In this document: one piece after another, positions 44,382 to 53,415 of the stretch
Layout: each line of letters starts with the position of its first letter
Position numbering within the stretch: position 1 is the stretch's first letter
The notes under the pieces: generated by a model
Databases searched by the model: none
Told to the model about the DNA's origin: nothing
What the model saw: the letters and a program-made list of their open reading frames with translations, nothing else
From: Brasilonema sennae CENA114
GTDB lineage: Bacteria; Cyanobacteriota; Cyanobacteriia; Cyanobacteriales; Nostocaceae
DNA length: 64,000 nucleotides
Assembly: GCF_006968745.1 (NCBI RefSeq)
Contig: NZ_CP030118.1
Span: 2,430,654 to 2,494,653 of the forward strand
Direction: 5' to 3'
Translations under genes and position numbers: made by a program

Positions 44382-44629
44382 ACACCTATCGAGTTACTTA
44401 TTGGGGCTATGCTAACAATCATAGTTGTTTGCTCTCAACAGGGGTTGCTTAAATCAATAAGGATTTTACATTTTGGAATCCGAAAGCGGTTCTAAATTGG
44501 AAAAGAAGTCTGGATAAGGGTTTGGCGGTTTTAAAGCCAAAATTAGTCTAAACTCCAGTTGGTGGTTTGCATCTAGAAATTTGTAATTGTGTATGATGAA
44601 ATTATGGAATGTAGGTATAAGCTAAAAAT

Positions 44630-45073
44630 ATGACAATTACTACCAACTTAAAAAAGCTCTATGAAACTGATAATAGTTTATGGCTAGAAGAAACTATTAA
44701 GTTATTAAAACAAAAACTATTTAACCAACTTGATTTAGAAAATTTAATTGAGGAATTAATTAGTTTGGGGAAAAGAGATTTAGCTAAAGCAAAAAGTCTT
44801 TTAAGGCAAATTATTATTCATATATTATTACTCCAATATTGGCATGTAGAATATGAAAGAAACTATCGTCATTGGCTTGGAGAAATTAAAACATTTAGAT
44901 ATGACTTAAATAATCATTTAACCACGAATTTAATGAATAAATTACAGGATGACTTAGAGAATATTTATCAAAGTGCGGTTGATTTTGTGCAAGTGAAAAC
45001 CGATTTAATGATTTTTCCAGAAAAATGTCTTTACACTCTTGCACAATTATTGGATGATAATTATTTGCCTTAA
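44630..45073 (+). CDS. DUF29 family protein
   Basis: This 147-residue helical protein of the DUF29 family is very abundant in cyanobacteria and has unknown function. The start LKKLYETDNSLWLEETIKLL and ENLIEELISLGKRDL followed by LLRQIIIHILLLQYWH are the family hallmarks. It is Lys/Asn-rich and encoded by AT-rich DNA. It stands alone. Confidence 0.88.
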   Translation: MTITTNLKKLYETDNSLWLEETIKLLKQKLFNQLDLENLIEELISLGKRDLAKAKSLLRQIIIHILLLQYWHVEYERNYRHWLGEIKTFRYDLNNHLTTNLMNKLQDDLENIYQSAVDFVQVKTDLMIFPEKCLYTLAQLLDDNYLP

Positions 45074-45187
45074 ATATATCAGTCTTATCTGATTTTTGTG
45101 AAATGGGAGCAGTACCAAGAGATGACCGCACTGTAAATCTATGCTGTAATTTGGCGATCGCTTTCTGTAAGAATCCATGCTGGAAGG

Positions 45188-45226
45188 GCGATCGCGCAGC
45201 GTCAAGCCTCCGGCTTATCGCGCTTG
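45188..45226. repeat. Palindromic repeat, same family as in kdpF
   Basis: GCGATCGCGCAGCGTCAAGCC and GGCTTATCGCGC flank a small loop. The core AGCGTCAAGCCTCCGGCTTATCGC is almost that at 1272-1300. It lies directly at the 3' end of the RusA-like gene. Confidence 0.65.
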
Positions 45227-45991
45227 TTATGTGCCACCACGAGCTTCTCGCATCAATCTTAATATTGCTAAGAACGTTAAGCCGTTGTTGCGACAAAGTT
45301 CCTTAAAACTGGAAACTGAATAAATATTAGAAGAAGGAAACTCATTTAACCTAGTGCGATGAAAATCCCAAGGTGATAAAACCAAATAGTTGTCAACGTT
45401 TCCACCGATAAATCTGATACTTTTTGCAGCAGTTCTCTGTCTTTGCCTACTCTTCACAAGCAATAATGCCCCCAAAAGCTGCTTGTGGTCAGTAGGTTCG
45501 ACATTAACCGGCAAGCAAATGGCGTTAGCATATTGAATAAATATCAGGTTTGATTTCTCCAGACAATTATCATTGTTGAATGAGATTTTAATTTTTAGCA
45601 AATTATCTTCGACCAACTCATTGTGTGATAGCCAATATGTGTATAGTGCTCTGATTTGAGCATCATCAATTAAAACTCCATTTGGACCAATTAAAGAATC
45701 CAGAATGGGTTTTGTAATGTTATCAATATCACCAACCTTATCTGTCTCCTGTCTCTCAACAGCATGTAGATACCAAGTAAAGTCTACATTGACACAACCA
45801 GATATTATCCATTTGAACTTTGATAATTCGCCCTGACTTAAATTGCATATTTGCTCTCTATAGGCTCTTTTCGACTGAACACTTACGATTTTTTTAAATG
45901 CCAAATTGATGTGAATGGCACTATCTGTAATTTCTTCAATTAAGTATTGTGTGTCGTAGCTACAGTTTTCGGTTTGTGTCGAGATTTTCAT
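45227..45991 (-). CDS. RusA-like Holliday-junction nuclease domain protein
   Basis: This is a 254-residue protein. KVGDIDNITKPILDSLIGPN and GVLIDDAQIRALYTYWLSHN match the RusA core with its acidic residues (D in DIDN and IDDAQ). RusA resolves Holliday junctions and is usually of phage origin. The region after about residue 165 is not part of RusA and I do not recognise it. It may be a phage or mobile-island relic, or a cyanobacterial domestication. No other phage genes are nearby. Confidence 0.75.
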   Translation of the reverse strand: MKISTQTENCSYDTQYLIEEITDSAIHINLAFKKIVSVQSKRAYREQICNLSQGELSKFKWIISGCVNVDFTWYLHAVERQETDKVGDIDNITKPILDSLIGPNGVLIDDAQIRALYTYWLSHNELVEDNLLKIKISFNNDNCLEKSNLIFIQYANAICLPVNVEPTDHKQLLGALLLVKSRQRQRTAAKSIRFIGGNVDNYLVLSPWDFHRTRLNEFPSSNIYSVSSFKELCRNNGLTFLAILRLMREARGGT

Positions 45992-46133
45992 TTACACATA
46001 ATTACGTTATTACACTGAAACTTTCCATCTGACTATCTTGTACAGGTTATTTATACAGAATTTTTATACAGAACACCCTTGGTACAGATATTATACAGAA
46101 ACTCTCTATATAACTATCTCGTTACAGGGTATT

Positions 46134-46274
46134 TATAGCGGTTCTCGTTTGCATGAAGTACATTTTTCAACCTCACCCCCCAACCCCTCTCCTTAGTAAG
46201 GAGAGGGGAGCGTTTGCGTCAGCAAATGCGGGGTGAGGTGACGACTGTATTGCACCGAAGTGAGAACCGCTATA
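46134..46274. repeat. 141-bp MITE with 13-bp perfect ends
   Basis: Ends TATAGCGGTTCTC (46134-46146) and GAGAACCGCTATA (46262-46274) are exact complements. Inside, CACCCC...GGGGTGAGG and GGAGAGGGG foldbacks give a long hairpin. The TA at the border suits an IS630/Tc1-type TA duplication, as for other cyanobacterial MITEs. The gap 45992-46459 otherwise holds no gene. Confidence 0.78.
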
Positions 46275-46459
46275 TATAACAATTTTCCGTATATCATCCC
46301 TACACCTGGGTATTACCTAAAATCACAGGAATTTCGAGTCAAGAGAATTGCTTGATTCACTGGCGCGATTGCGCGAGGCGCAGTGCCAAAGGCAATCGCA
46401 GCAATTTTTAAATCCATCGTGCCAAGTCTGGGATATCACTCCTTCAAAGGCAACTAGTA

Positions 46460-46591
46460 CTAAATTTTAGCAAGAATCGCTTGGGCAGCTGCTTCATCAG
46501 TAAAATGCATAACCACTTCGTAGCGACCTGCACGCCCACAGTGGGACATATTCCCAGTAATTGAAACAATCTTATGCTGGGGTTGGTTCAT
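46460..46591 (-). CDS. Small conserved-looking 43-residue protein
   Basis: This short frame begins MNQPQHKIVSITGNMSHCG and goes on RAGRYEVVMHFTDEAAAQ. Its composition is protein-like with balanced residues and a pattern of strand-strand-helix. I do not know a family, nor see a strong ribosome site. The SDR gene lies ~116 nt away on the same strand upstream-side in reading direction (its end at 46708). It may be real or a fragment. Confidence 0.45.
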   Translation of the reverse strand: MNQPQHKIVSITGNMSHCGRAGRYEVVMHFTDEAAAQAILAKI

Positions 46592-46707
46592 TCTTTGTCA
46601 ACAGAGTACAGCGATCAACTCGACTAGAAGTGCTCTGACATTACCCTGCATACAGAAAGCTGCGACCGACTATACACCTCCAACCGCAAACCTCTTGTCT
46701 CTATTTT

Positions 46708-47511
46708 CTATTGCCCGCCAGTAATCTCCAAGTTAAACCCGGTAATATAACTTGCTTCCTCGCTCATCAGAAACGCTACCCCATTCGCCACCTCCTCAAG
46801 ACTTCCCAAACGCCGCATTGGCACTGAATCGATCATCTGTTGCTCAACCACCTTGGGATTGGCATCAAAGTACTGTGATCCTACTGCTGCCTGCAATTCT
46901 GTTTGCCGCGTCCACATAAAACCGGGACCGATGAGCGCAGGAGACAGTGAATTCACCCGGATGCCGTAGGGAGCCAAATCTTTCGCTGCTGTCTGAGTCA
47001 TTCCAATCACCGCGAATTTTGAAGCGCCATATGCCAGCATATTTGGCGGACTAACTACCCCTGCATAACTTGCGGTGTTGACGATCGCACCTCCACCTGC
47101 ATCACGTAAATGCTGGGCAGCCGCCTTGAGAACGTGAAAAACGCCGACTACGTTAATGTTAATGACCTTTTGAAAATCGTCCTCGGGATATTCGTCCGTT
47201 TTGGCAAACACTCCTTGATAGCCAGCGTTGTTAAAAACATAGTGGATTTGCCCAAGCTGCTGAACAGCACCACTAAAAGCTTTGGCAACATCATCAGCAG
47301 CCGTAACATCACAAGAAAACGTAGCGACTGGAACGTTGTACTCTTTTAGTTCCTCAGCCACATCTGCCATCTTCGCTTCATTCAAATCCAGTAGGACTAC
47401 ACCTGCGCCATTAGCGGCAAAACGGTGTGCAGTTGCCTTGCCAATATCTCCCGCACCGCCTGTAATCAGGATGGTTTTGCCTGCAAACTGATAGGTTGCT
47501 TTCGCCGTCAT
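46708..47511 (-). CDS. SDR-family oxidoreductase
   Basis: This 267-residue classical short-chain dehydrogenase has the cofactor site ITGGAGDIGKATAHRF (TGxxxGxG), DLNE at the end of strand 2 (favours NAD), NNAGYQG and the active site YGASKFAV with Ser upstream (VNTASYAG). IRVNSLSPALIGPGF follows. The substrate is probably a polyol or sugar alcohol given xylB and a sugar-binding remnant nearby (inferred). The length is normal. Confidence 0.92.
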   Translation of the reverse strand: MTAKATYQFAGKTILITGGAGDIGKATAHRFAANGAGVVLLDLNEAKMADVAEELKEYNVPVATFSCDVTAADDVAKAFSGAVQQLGQIHYVFNNAGYQGVFAKTDEYPEDDFQKVININVVGVFHVLKAAAQHLRDAGGGAIVNTASYAGVVSPPNMLAYGASKFAVIGMTQTAAKDLAPYGIRVNSLSPALIGPGFMWTRQTELQAAVGSQYFDANPKVVEQQMIDSVPMRRLGSLEEVANGVAFLMSEEASYITGFNLEITGGQ

Positions 47512-47659
47512 AGTTTCAACCTTTTATTGAAGAATTATTGCAAATGCCCGTCATTGAAGTGGGATTGCTATGATTCTATTATTGAGGTTTTGCCCAAAAA
47601 AAGAGCATAAAATAAAAAATTTATTTCGTTCGATTTTTTACTTTATAAGGAGTCATGCG

Positions 47660-47819
47660 ATGCGTATCCCCCGCTTCGCTAAAGTGTTGGCAGTATTCCT
47701 GGCTGGAGTCATGCTGGTGCAACTGCTACATGCTTGTTCACCGCGCTAGCAAACCGCACAGAAAACTAGAATCGCGCTCGCCACTGTTAACAACGGTGAC
47801 ATGGTTGTCATGCAGGGGC
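47660..47819 (+). pseudogene. 5' remnant of a sugar ABC transporter binding protein
   Basis: MRIPRFAKVLAVFLAGVMLV then LLHAC is a lipoprotein signal. TAG at 47747 follows PR, and the same frame continues QQ-like TAQKTRIALATVNNGDMVVM, matching the mature start of polyol or sugar binding proteins. It then runs into IS4 sequence. The TAAGGAG ribosome site is at 47645-47651. The gene was cut after ~55 codons. Confidence 0.7.
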
Positions 47820-47963
47820 GACATCTATGATTTATTTTGCCTGGAGCGTCCGGTTAATTCTCATTTACTGATTCGCGGCACTCACAATCGACGAGTCAAC
47901 GACGATGCAAAATACTTGCATTCGGCAATACAACAAATACAACCGCGCACTCGCCTACATTAA
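47820..47963 (+). pseudogene. IS4-type transposase fragment
   Basis: The frame reads DIYDLFCLERPVNSHLLIRG and THNRRVNDDAKYLHSAIQQI, an internal piece (about 48 residues) of an IS4-family DDE transposase including the DREADIYDLF-like region. It directly abuts the binding-protein remnant. Confidence 0.75.
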
Positions 47964-48410
47964 TGTTTCTGTTCGATAGACATCTACTTCTCCATGTCAA
48001 CTCCTCCTACTGGACTCTTCCTTTACAACCCTACTCCCGCCTACTTTCGGTGAAATGTTAAGAAAGATCCGGGTAATGGATAGCTTTTAAGAGGATGTCT
48101 GAGAAGTTCTAAATAGTTGAAAATTAAGCTTGAGTAACGGTTGCGCGTCGCCCAACCGTACATCTTGTTGTGGGCGATTGCCTACGGCAGAGCTAAGCGC
48201 CAAAGGCGCACGCTGCGCGTTCGCTTTTAGCGTGCGCTTACGCTTACGCTTAACGCCTGCAAAATACGTGAAGGCTGATAACTAGCAACTTGGGTTAGTA
48301 ATAGCATGGGTAATAATTGCGACGTTTTGCCCATGAAAAAAGTATAAACTGAGTATTTTACCTCACAAGCTTGTAGGTTAGTTTAAACAACATTGAAACG
48401 CTAAAACTAA
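47964..48410. repeat. 447-nt gap with palindromic repeats
   Basis: No gene is seen. GC-rich repeats lie at about 48175-48260 (CGCCAAAGGCGCACGCTGCGCG and ACGCTTACGCTTA runs), while the rest is AT-rich. It could hold the end of the MFS transcript. Confidence 0.5.
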
Positions 48411-49682
48411 CTACTCATACTCATGCAACGCCCCCAACTTCCGAATCCCTGGCCAAATCGCAGCCACCGCCATCACCACGACAATCGTCCCAATTCCACC
48501 GCCAACCACAGAAATCACTGGACCAAACAAAGCAGCAGTCAAACCTGATTCAAAACCTCCCAACTCATTCGAGGCGCTGATAAACACATTATTGATGGCA
48601 GCCACTCGACCGCGTAAATAGTCAGGTGTCCGAATCTGAACTAAAGTATGGCGAATGACAACGCTAATACTGTCAAGTGCGCCACTCAATGCCAACATCA
48701 GCAGTGACAGCCAAAACAAACGAGACAACCCAAAAATTATTGTGACCACACCAAAACCTACCACAGACCACAGTAAAGCTGGTCCTGCTTTGCGTAAAGG
48801 TGGCAGATGCGCTAGAAGTACCGCCATAATTAGTGCGCCAATCGAATGTGCTGCCTCTAGATACCCCAACTCCATTGGACCGACATGCAAGATATCCTTG
48901 GCAAAGATGGGTAGTAGTGCAACTGCACCTCCCAACAAGACGGCAAACATATCTAGAGTAATTGCTGCTAAAATTACCTGATTCTGCCACACAAACTCAG
49001 CACCAGCAGCTAGTGTTTTTAATGATATTGGTTCCTTGGAGAGGGCTGTCTTTTTTTCTCTAATGAGCACTATTAAAGCAAAACACAAAAGTGATGCGAT
49101 GGCCGCCAATACATATACCCCTGTGGCACTTCCCAAAGCTGCAATCCCAAATCCTCCCAAACTTGGTCCAATAACTGTTGCTAGCTGAAAGCTAGTACTA
49201 TTCCAAGTGGCAGCATTAGTAAAAGCACTTGTTGGTATTAAATGCCACATAAGCGCATCGCTGGCAGGCTTCAAGAACGCCCTAGCTACACCTGTAAAAA
49301 ACAAGCAAGTATAAACTAAAACTATTGCGCCTTTACTATAGGAAACAACCGCCAAAGCTAGCGAGCAAAGGACTAGCAGCATGATTGAGAGTAGGGTAGT
49401 GTGTTTGCGAGCACGGCGATCTGCTACGTGTCCGGCAACCAAAGTTAAGGCAATCATCGGCACGACTTGCGCCAGCCCAACTCCACCTAACGCCAGCGCT
49501 GAACCAGTACGCTCGTAGAGTTCCCAGCCAATTGCCACAGTCTGCATTTGTGAACCCGTGAACAGGAGTACGCGCCCAATCGTAAATAATCGATAATCTC
49601 GAAACCTCAAGGCTGCAAAGGGATCGTGTTTTACAGCCTCAGTCTTAAGGAGCTTTTTTAACTTCGGATCGGTCGAAGACAT
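48411..49682 (-). CDS. MFS efflux transporter
   Basis: This 423-residue polytopic transporter has about 12 hydrophobic helices. FRDYRLFTIGRVLLFTGSQM at the N-terminus and AGHVADRRARKHT after helix 2 (the MFS loop motif) place it in the MFS group with EntS-like exporters. A drug or siderophore may be its cargo. Its start lies within the marR gene (38-nt overlap), so it is translationally coupled to it and belongs to the minus-strand ABC-MarR-MFS operon. Confidence 0.9.
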   Translation of the reverse strand: MSSTDPKLKKLLKTEAVKHDPFAALRFRDYRLFTIGRVLLFTGSQMQTVAIGWELYERTGSALALGGVGLAQVVPMIALTLVAGHVADRRARKHTTLLSIMLLVLCSLALAVVSYSKGAIVLVYTCLFFTGVARAFLKPASDALMWHLIPTSAFTNAATWNSTSFQLATVIGPSLGGFGIAALGSATGVYVLAAIASLLCFALIVLIREKKTALSKEPISLKTLAAGAEFVWQNQVILAAITLDMFAVLLGGAVALLPIFAKDILHVGPMELGYLEAAHSIGALIMAVLLAHLPPLRKAGPALLWSVVGFGVVTIIFGLSRLFWLSLLMLALSGALDSISVVIRHTLVQIRTPDYLRGRVAAINNVFISASNELGGFESGLTAALFGPVISVVGGGIGTIVVVMAVAAIWPGIRKLGALHEYE

Positions 49683-50106
49683 GTTTAAGTAGAGTCAACC
49701 CTTCTTCAATGTGTGCAATTTCCTCTGCTGTCAGACCTTCTAACAAGTCTGCAATATGAGCGCGAGTTTGGGCGAGGGTTTGCTCAAGATGGTGCTTGCC
49801 CTCATCCGTGAGATTGAGAACCACCCGCCGTCGCTCTTGGGGATGGTCGCTGCGTTCAATAAAATGACGTTGTACTAGGCGTTCTGTCGTTGTGGATGCA
49901 GTAGCACAAGTGACACCTAAATGTTCCGCAACTTCCGAAACAGAGGTTCCAGGATTGCGTTTGATAAATAGCATCGCCCGTAATTGCGGTATAGATAGAG
50001 ACGCGACACTGTTCTCACGCATATCCGCTCGGATAAACCGCATCACCAATGGAATCGTATCCATGACTTTAACGGCACATTCTTCAGAGGGTTTACCGAG
50101 CTTCAT
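49645..50106 (-). CDS. MarR family transcriptional regulator
   Basis: This 153-residue winged-helix regulator has VASLSIPQLRAMLFIKRNPG, then VSEVAEHLGVTCATASTTTERLVQR (HTH) and DHPQERRRVVLNLTDEGKHHL (wing). MarR proteins usually repress adjacent efflux genes until a ligand binds. It sits between the ABC permease (19-nt gap) and the MFS gene (overlap), so it probably controls this operon. Confidence 0.92.
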   Translation of the reverse strand: MKLGKPSEECAVKVMDTIPLVMRFIRADMRENSVASLSIPQLRAMLFIKRNPGTSVSEVAEHLGVTCATASTTTERLVQRHFIERSDHPQERRRVVLNLTDEGKHHLEQTLAQTRAHIADLLEGLTAEEIAHIEEGLTLLKHVFDRSEVKKAP

Positions 50107-50125
50107 GGGATTGTTTTTCTCCTGA

Positions 50126-50980
50126 TTACATCGCTACCCGTGGATAGAGTCGTCCACAGATAATTGTTAAGCCTATCAATGTTAGCAAGAGAATTGTACA
50201 ATCCAGACCAAATCCATAGAGACTGGAACCATTTACTAGCATTGTACCCCGTAAAGCATCAACTTGATAAGTTAAGGGATTGATACTGGAAAGAATATGC
50301 AACCATCCTGGCATTAGTGATAAGGGATAGATGGCGTTACTGGCAAAAAACAACGGCATAGTTATTAATTGTCCAATTCCTGTAAATCTTTCTCGACTTT
50401 TTACCAGACAACCAATGATGAGTGAAAAAACACAAAAACAACCCGCCCCTAAAAGCACAATTACGAGTACTTGGAGTAAAGCCAAAGGATTTAGATTAAC
50501 ATTGACACCTAACAATAGCGTTAATCCGTAAATAATGACTATTTGTGGTAAGCACCGTACTCCACAACCGACGGCTTTACCCAACACCATCGCCGCACGG
50601 GGTATGGGACTAGCGAGCAATTTCTGCACAATTCCTAAATCTCGCTCCCAAATGAGTGTCATTCCACCAGTGAAAATTGCCACAAACAGCACACTCTGAG
50701 CTAAGATACCGGGAGCCATAAAGTCTAAATAAGATAAATTCCCTGTAGGAATAGCCCGAGTTCGGGTGAAAACTTGCCCAAAGACTAAAAGCCATAATGC
50801 AGGCTGTACACCTCGGATGAGCAAATCGCTTGGATCGTGGCGGAGTTTGCGGACTTCTAGTTCAGCTAAGACAAGAGTTTTGGTAACTAATTGTGAGAGC
50901 GCATAGATAAAACTTTCTCGCCGATTAAGTCGTGGTTCAACCCAACCGTCGAGCATTACGTCTGGTTTTTGCTGTGTCAC
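50126..50980 (-). CDS. ABC-2 type transporter permease (DrrB-like)
   Basis: This 284-residue permease has about six membrane helices. DPSDLLIRGVQPALWLLVFGQVFTR and FMAPGILAQSVLFVAIFTGGM match the ABC-2 permease family, with ERDLGIVQKLLASPIPRAAMVLGK typical of DrrB/NodJ. Its start overlaps the ATPase gene by 44 nt. The two would make a simple exporter of the daunorubicin-resistance type; the cargo is unknown. Confidence 0.92.
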   Translation of the reverse strand: MTQQKPDVMLDGWVEPRLNRRESFIYALSQLVTKTLVLAELEVRKLRHDPSDLLIRGVQPALWLLVFGQVFTRTRAIPTGNLSYLDFMAPGILAQSVLFVAIFTGGMTLIWERDLGIVQKLLASPIPRAAMVLGKAVGCGVRCLPQIVIIYGLTLLLGVNVNLNPLALLQVLVIVLLGAGCFCVFSLIIGCLVKSRERFTGIGQLITMPLFFASNAIYPLSLMPGWLHILSSINPLTYQVDALRGTMLVNGSSLYGFGLDCTILLLTLIGLTIICGRLYPRVAM

Positions 50981-51794
50981 GATAACTAACTCCTGACGCT
51001 AATTCGTCCCCTGTATACTGAATAAAAACATCATCCAAGGTGGCGTTTGGTTTACCTAAAGCAGCTTTCAAATCGCTGGGTGTGCCAGTCGCAATTACTT
51101 TGCCCCGATTCATAATTGCTACCCGGTTACACAAACTATCAGCTTCTTCTAAAAAATGGGTAGTTAAAAATATGGTTGTGCCATAATCTGCACGAAGTTC
51201 TTCCATAAGATTCCATACCTGGCTGCGAGCAACGGGATCGAGTCCGACTGTTGGCTCATCGAGAAACATAATCTGCGGTCGATGCAGGATGGATTGGGCA
51301 ATTTCTAGCTTGCGAATCATGCCACCAGAGTAATTTCTCACCAAGCGATCGCTTGCTTCTTCCAAACCCATAAACGCCAGCACGTCACGAATACGCTCTC
51401 TACGTTGTTTAGAGGGAATGTCGTACAATTTGGCAAAGATTAAAAGATTTTCATAGCCTGTAAGACTGCCATCAGCAGAAAGAGCTTGGGGTACATAGCC
51501 GATGACTCTTCTGACAGCACCTTGCTGATGAGTGACATCATAGCCAGCTATAGTTGCCCGTCCAGCGCTTGGCGGTAGCAGCGTTGTCAACATCTTAATG
51601 ACTGTACTTTTACCTGCCCCATTTGGACCAAGCAAGCCAAATACTTCTCCAGATGTAACAGAGATATTCAGGGCATCAACAGCGGTGAACTTGTCAAAGC
51701 GCCGCGTGAGTTCCTGAGTTTCCAATATGACCGCAGGGTTCGGAAAGTTAACAGGCATTTCCAAGCGATCGGTTCTTCCCGTCAGTTTCGTCAC
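50937..51794 (-). CDS. ABC transporter ATP-binding protein (DrrA-like)
   Basis: This 285-residue ATPase has Walker A GLLGPNGAGKSTV, Q-loop YVPQALSADGSLTGYENL, signature YSGGMIRKLEIAQ, Walker B IMFLDEPTVGLDP and switch TTHFLEE. NATLDDVFIQYTG near the C-terminus is the DrrA-type tail. GTG 51794 is the given start; ATG 51758 is an alternative. It is the first gene of the minus-strand efflux operon, divergent from arsR across 128 nt. Confidence 0.93.
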   Translation of the reverse strand: MTKLTGRTDRLEMPVNFPNPAVILETQELTRRFDKFTAVDALNISVTSGEVFGLLGPNGAGKSTVIKMLTTLLPPSAGRATIAGYDVTHQQGAVRRVIGYVPQALSADGSLTGYENLLIFAKLYDIPSKQRRERIRDVLAFMGLEEASDRLVRNYSGGMIRKLEIAQSILHRPQIMFLDEPTVGLDPVARSQVWNLMEELRADYGTTIFLTTHFLEEADSLCNRVAIMNRGKVIATGTPSDLKAALGKPNATLDDVFIQYTGDELASGVSYRDTAKTRRNARRLG

Positions 51795-51886
51795 AAGTAG
51801 GATGCACTTCCTTAGTGGTATATTTAGGTTATCTAATTATTAGTTTCTCATTTATTATGTGGAAGTCAAGAGCTAGTTTTTTTTGG

Positions 51887-51916
51887 TTGACATGCAACCA
51901 ATTCGTTGCATAAAAT
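51887..51916 (+). promoter_or_regulatory. Promoter with embedded operator for arsR
   Basis: TTGACA (51887-51892), then the perfect inverted repeat TGCAAC-CAATTC-GTTGCA (51893-51910) filling exactly the 18-bp spacer, then TAAAAT (51911-51916). The arsR ATG lies only six nt later, so the mRNA is probably leaderless. An ArsR dimer on the spacer would block transcription. Confidence 0.8.
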
Positions 51917-51922
51917 GATAAT

Positions 51923-52243
51923 ATGGATGCAGTGTTCAAAGCGCTTGCCGATCCGAGCCGCAGGAAATTACTCGACCAGTTGTACAGCCACAACGGTCAA
52001 ACATTAAGTGAACTGTGCGAACACCTAGAGATGACGCGGCAAGCCGTTACCAAACATCTAGCGTTGTTGGAGGCAGCGAATCTGGTTGTCACAGAGTGGC
52101 GTGGACGAGAAAAACTGCATTACCTCAATCCAGCCCCGATTCAAGACATTTACGATCGATGGATTCGTAAGTATGAACGTCAGCAATTAGAAGCATTAAG
52201 TGAATTAAAGCGAAACCTGGAAGCAAACACCAAGGAGCCATAA
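51923..52243 (+). CDS. ArsR-family transcriptional regulator
   Basis: This 106-residue winged-helix repressor has MDAVFKALADPSRRKLLDQL, then LSELCEHLEMTRQAVTKHLALLEAA (HTH) and LVVTEWRGREKLHYLNPAP (wing). There are no Cys pairs for metals, so it is of the non-metal type, commonly paired with an AHSA1 gene as here. The start codon lies directly downstream of the -10 box. One nt separates its stop from the next ATG. Confidence 0.93.
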   Translation: MDAVFKALADPSRRKLLDQLYSHNGQTLSELCEHLEMTRQAVTKHLALLEAANLVVTEWRGREKLHYLNPAPIQDIYDRWIRKYERQQLEALSELKRNLEANTKEP

Positions 52244-52244
52244 C

Positions 52245-52679
52245 ATGGATCAGCAAAAGTTCGTTTATGTAACCTACATTGCCACAACCCTTGAAAAACT
52301 TTGGGAGGCATTGACCGGCGAAGCATTCACCCAGCAATATTGGGGCGGCAGGCGAATTCAATCTGATTGGCAGGTTGGCTCACCCGTGCAGCATGTTAAG
52401 GAAGATGGCGAGTCTGAGTGGGAAGGCGAAGTATTGCAATCTGAACCACCTCATCGGCTTTCCTATACCTTCCAGTCGCCTGGCTTCAACGAAGAACGTC
52501 CGTCACGTGTGTTGTTCGAGTTAGAGCAAAACGGCTCAACAGTAAAGTTAACGCTGACTCACGATCGTCTCGATGCACAAGCTTACATGAGCATTAGCCG
52601 AGGCTGGAGCGCGACTTTGTCTAGTCTCAAGCGCCTGCTCTTGACAGGCGATGTACTAGCCTTGGCTGCCTGCAAGTAA
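52245..52679 (+). CDS. SRPBCC (AHSA1-like) protein
   Basis: This 144-residue protein has the helix-grip START-like fold of the AHSA1 family. FVYVTYIATTLEKLWEALTG and FTQQYWGGRRIQSDWQVGSP are its hallmarks, and VKLTLTHDRLDAQAYMSISRGW ends the domain. Ligand unknown. It is co-transcribed with the ArsR regulator. Confidence 0.9.
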   Translation: MDQQKFVYVTYIATTLEKLWEALTGEAFTQQYWGGRRIQSDWQVGSPVQHVKEDGESEWEGEVLQSEPPHRLSYTFQSPGFNEERPSRVLFELEQNGSTVKLTLTHDRLDAQAYMSISRGWSATLSSLKRLLLTGDVLALAACK

Positions 52680-52782
52680 TGGAATCGCTAATGGGTCATT
52701 AGAGTTTTAATCATTCTCGATTCCCGATTCCCAATCCCTAATCCCAATTCCCAACCTTTGATTCTGATCTGGAGAAACTTGC

Positions 52783-53415
52783 ATGATTCCTACCGTCATT
52801 GAACAATCGGGTCGGGGCGAGAGAGCCTTCGACATTTATTCTCGCTTGCTGCGTGAGCGGATTATTTTTCTGGCAGAAACGGTTGAGTCTGAAATGGCTA
52901 ACCGAATTGTGGCGCAAATGCTGTTTCTGGAAGCCGAAGACCCAGAAAAGGACATTTACCTGTATATCAATTCTCCAGGTGGTTCTGTGCTGGCAGGTCT
53001 GGGCATTTATGACACAATGAATCACATTCGTCCGGATGTTTGCACAATTTGCTATGGCATGGCAGCCAGTATGGGCGCATTTCTACTCGGTGCAGGTGCT
53101 AAAGGCAAACGCAGCAGTTTGCCCAGTTCGCGGATTATGATTCATCAACCCTCTGGTGGCGTGCAGGGACAGGCAGTAGATATTGAGATTCAAGCGAAGG
53201 AAATTCTGTACTTGAAGCGGCAGATTAACCAGCGTATGGCTAACTACACGGGACAACCATTGGAGCGAATAGAACAAGATACTGAACGGGATTTCTTTAT
53301 GTCCGGACAGGAAGCAGTAACGTATGGCTTGATTGATCAGGTGATCGATCGCCCTACTCTACCCATTCACCCCGAACTGACGTTTCCAACCCAAGCGATC
53401 GCATCGCCGACATAG
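52783..53415 (+). CDS. clpP: ATP-dependent Clp protease proteolytic subunit
   Basis: ClpP is a serine peptidase that forms the 14-mer chamber used with ClpX or ClpC. The 210-residue protein has [20 protein letters not shown], the Ser motif [13 protein letters not shown], the His motif [10 protein letters not shown] and the Asp in [11 protein letters not shown]. There is no propeptide visible before [13 protein letters not shown]. It is intact. Cyanobacteria have several ClpP paralogues; this one sits alone without clpX, so it may be an accessory copy (inferred). Confidence 0.95.
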   Translation: MIPTVIEQSGRGERAFDIYSRLLRERIIFLAETVESEMANRIVAQMLFLEAEDPEKDIYLYINSPGGSVLAGLGIYDTMNHIRPDVCTICYGMAASMGAFLLGAGAKGKRSSLPSSRIMIHQPSGGVQGQAVDIEIQAKEILYLKRQINQRMANYTGQPLERIEQDTERDFFMSGQEAVTYGLIDQVIDRPTLPIHPELTFPTQAIASPT

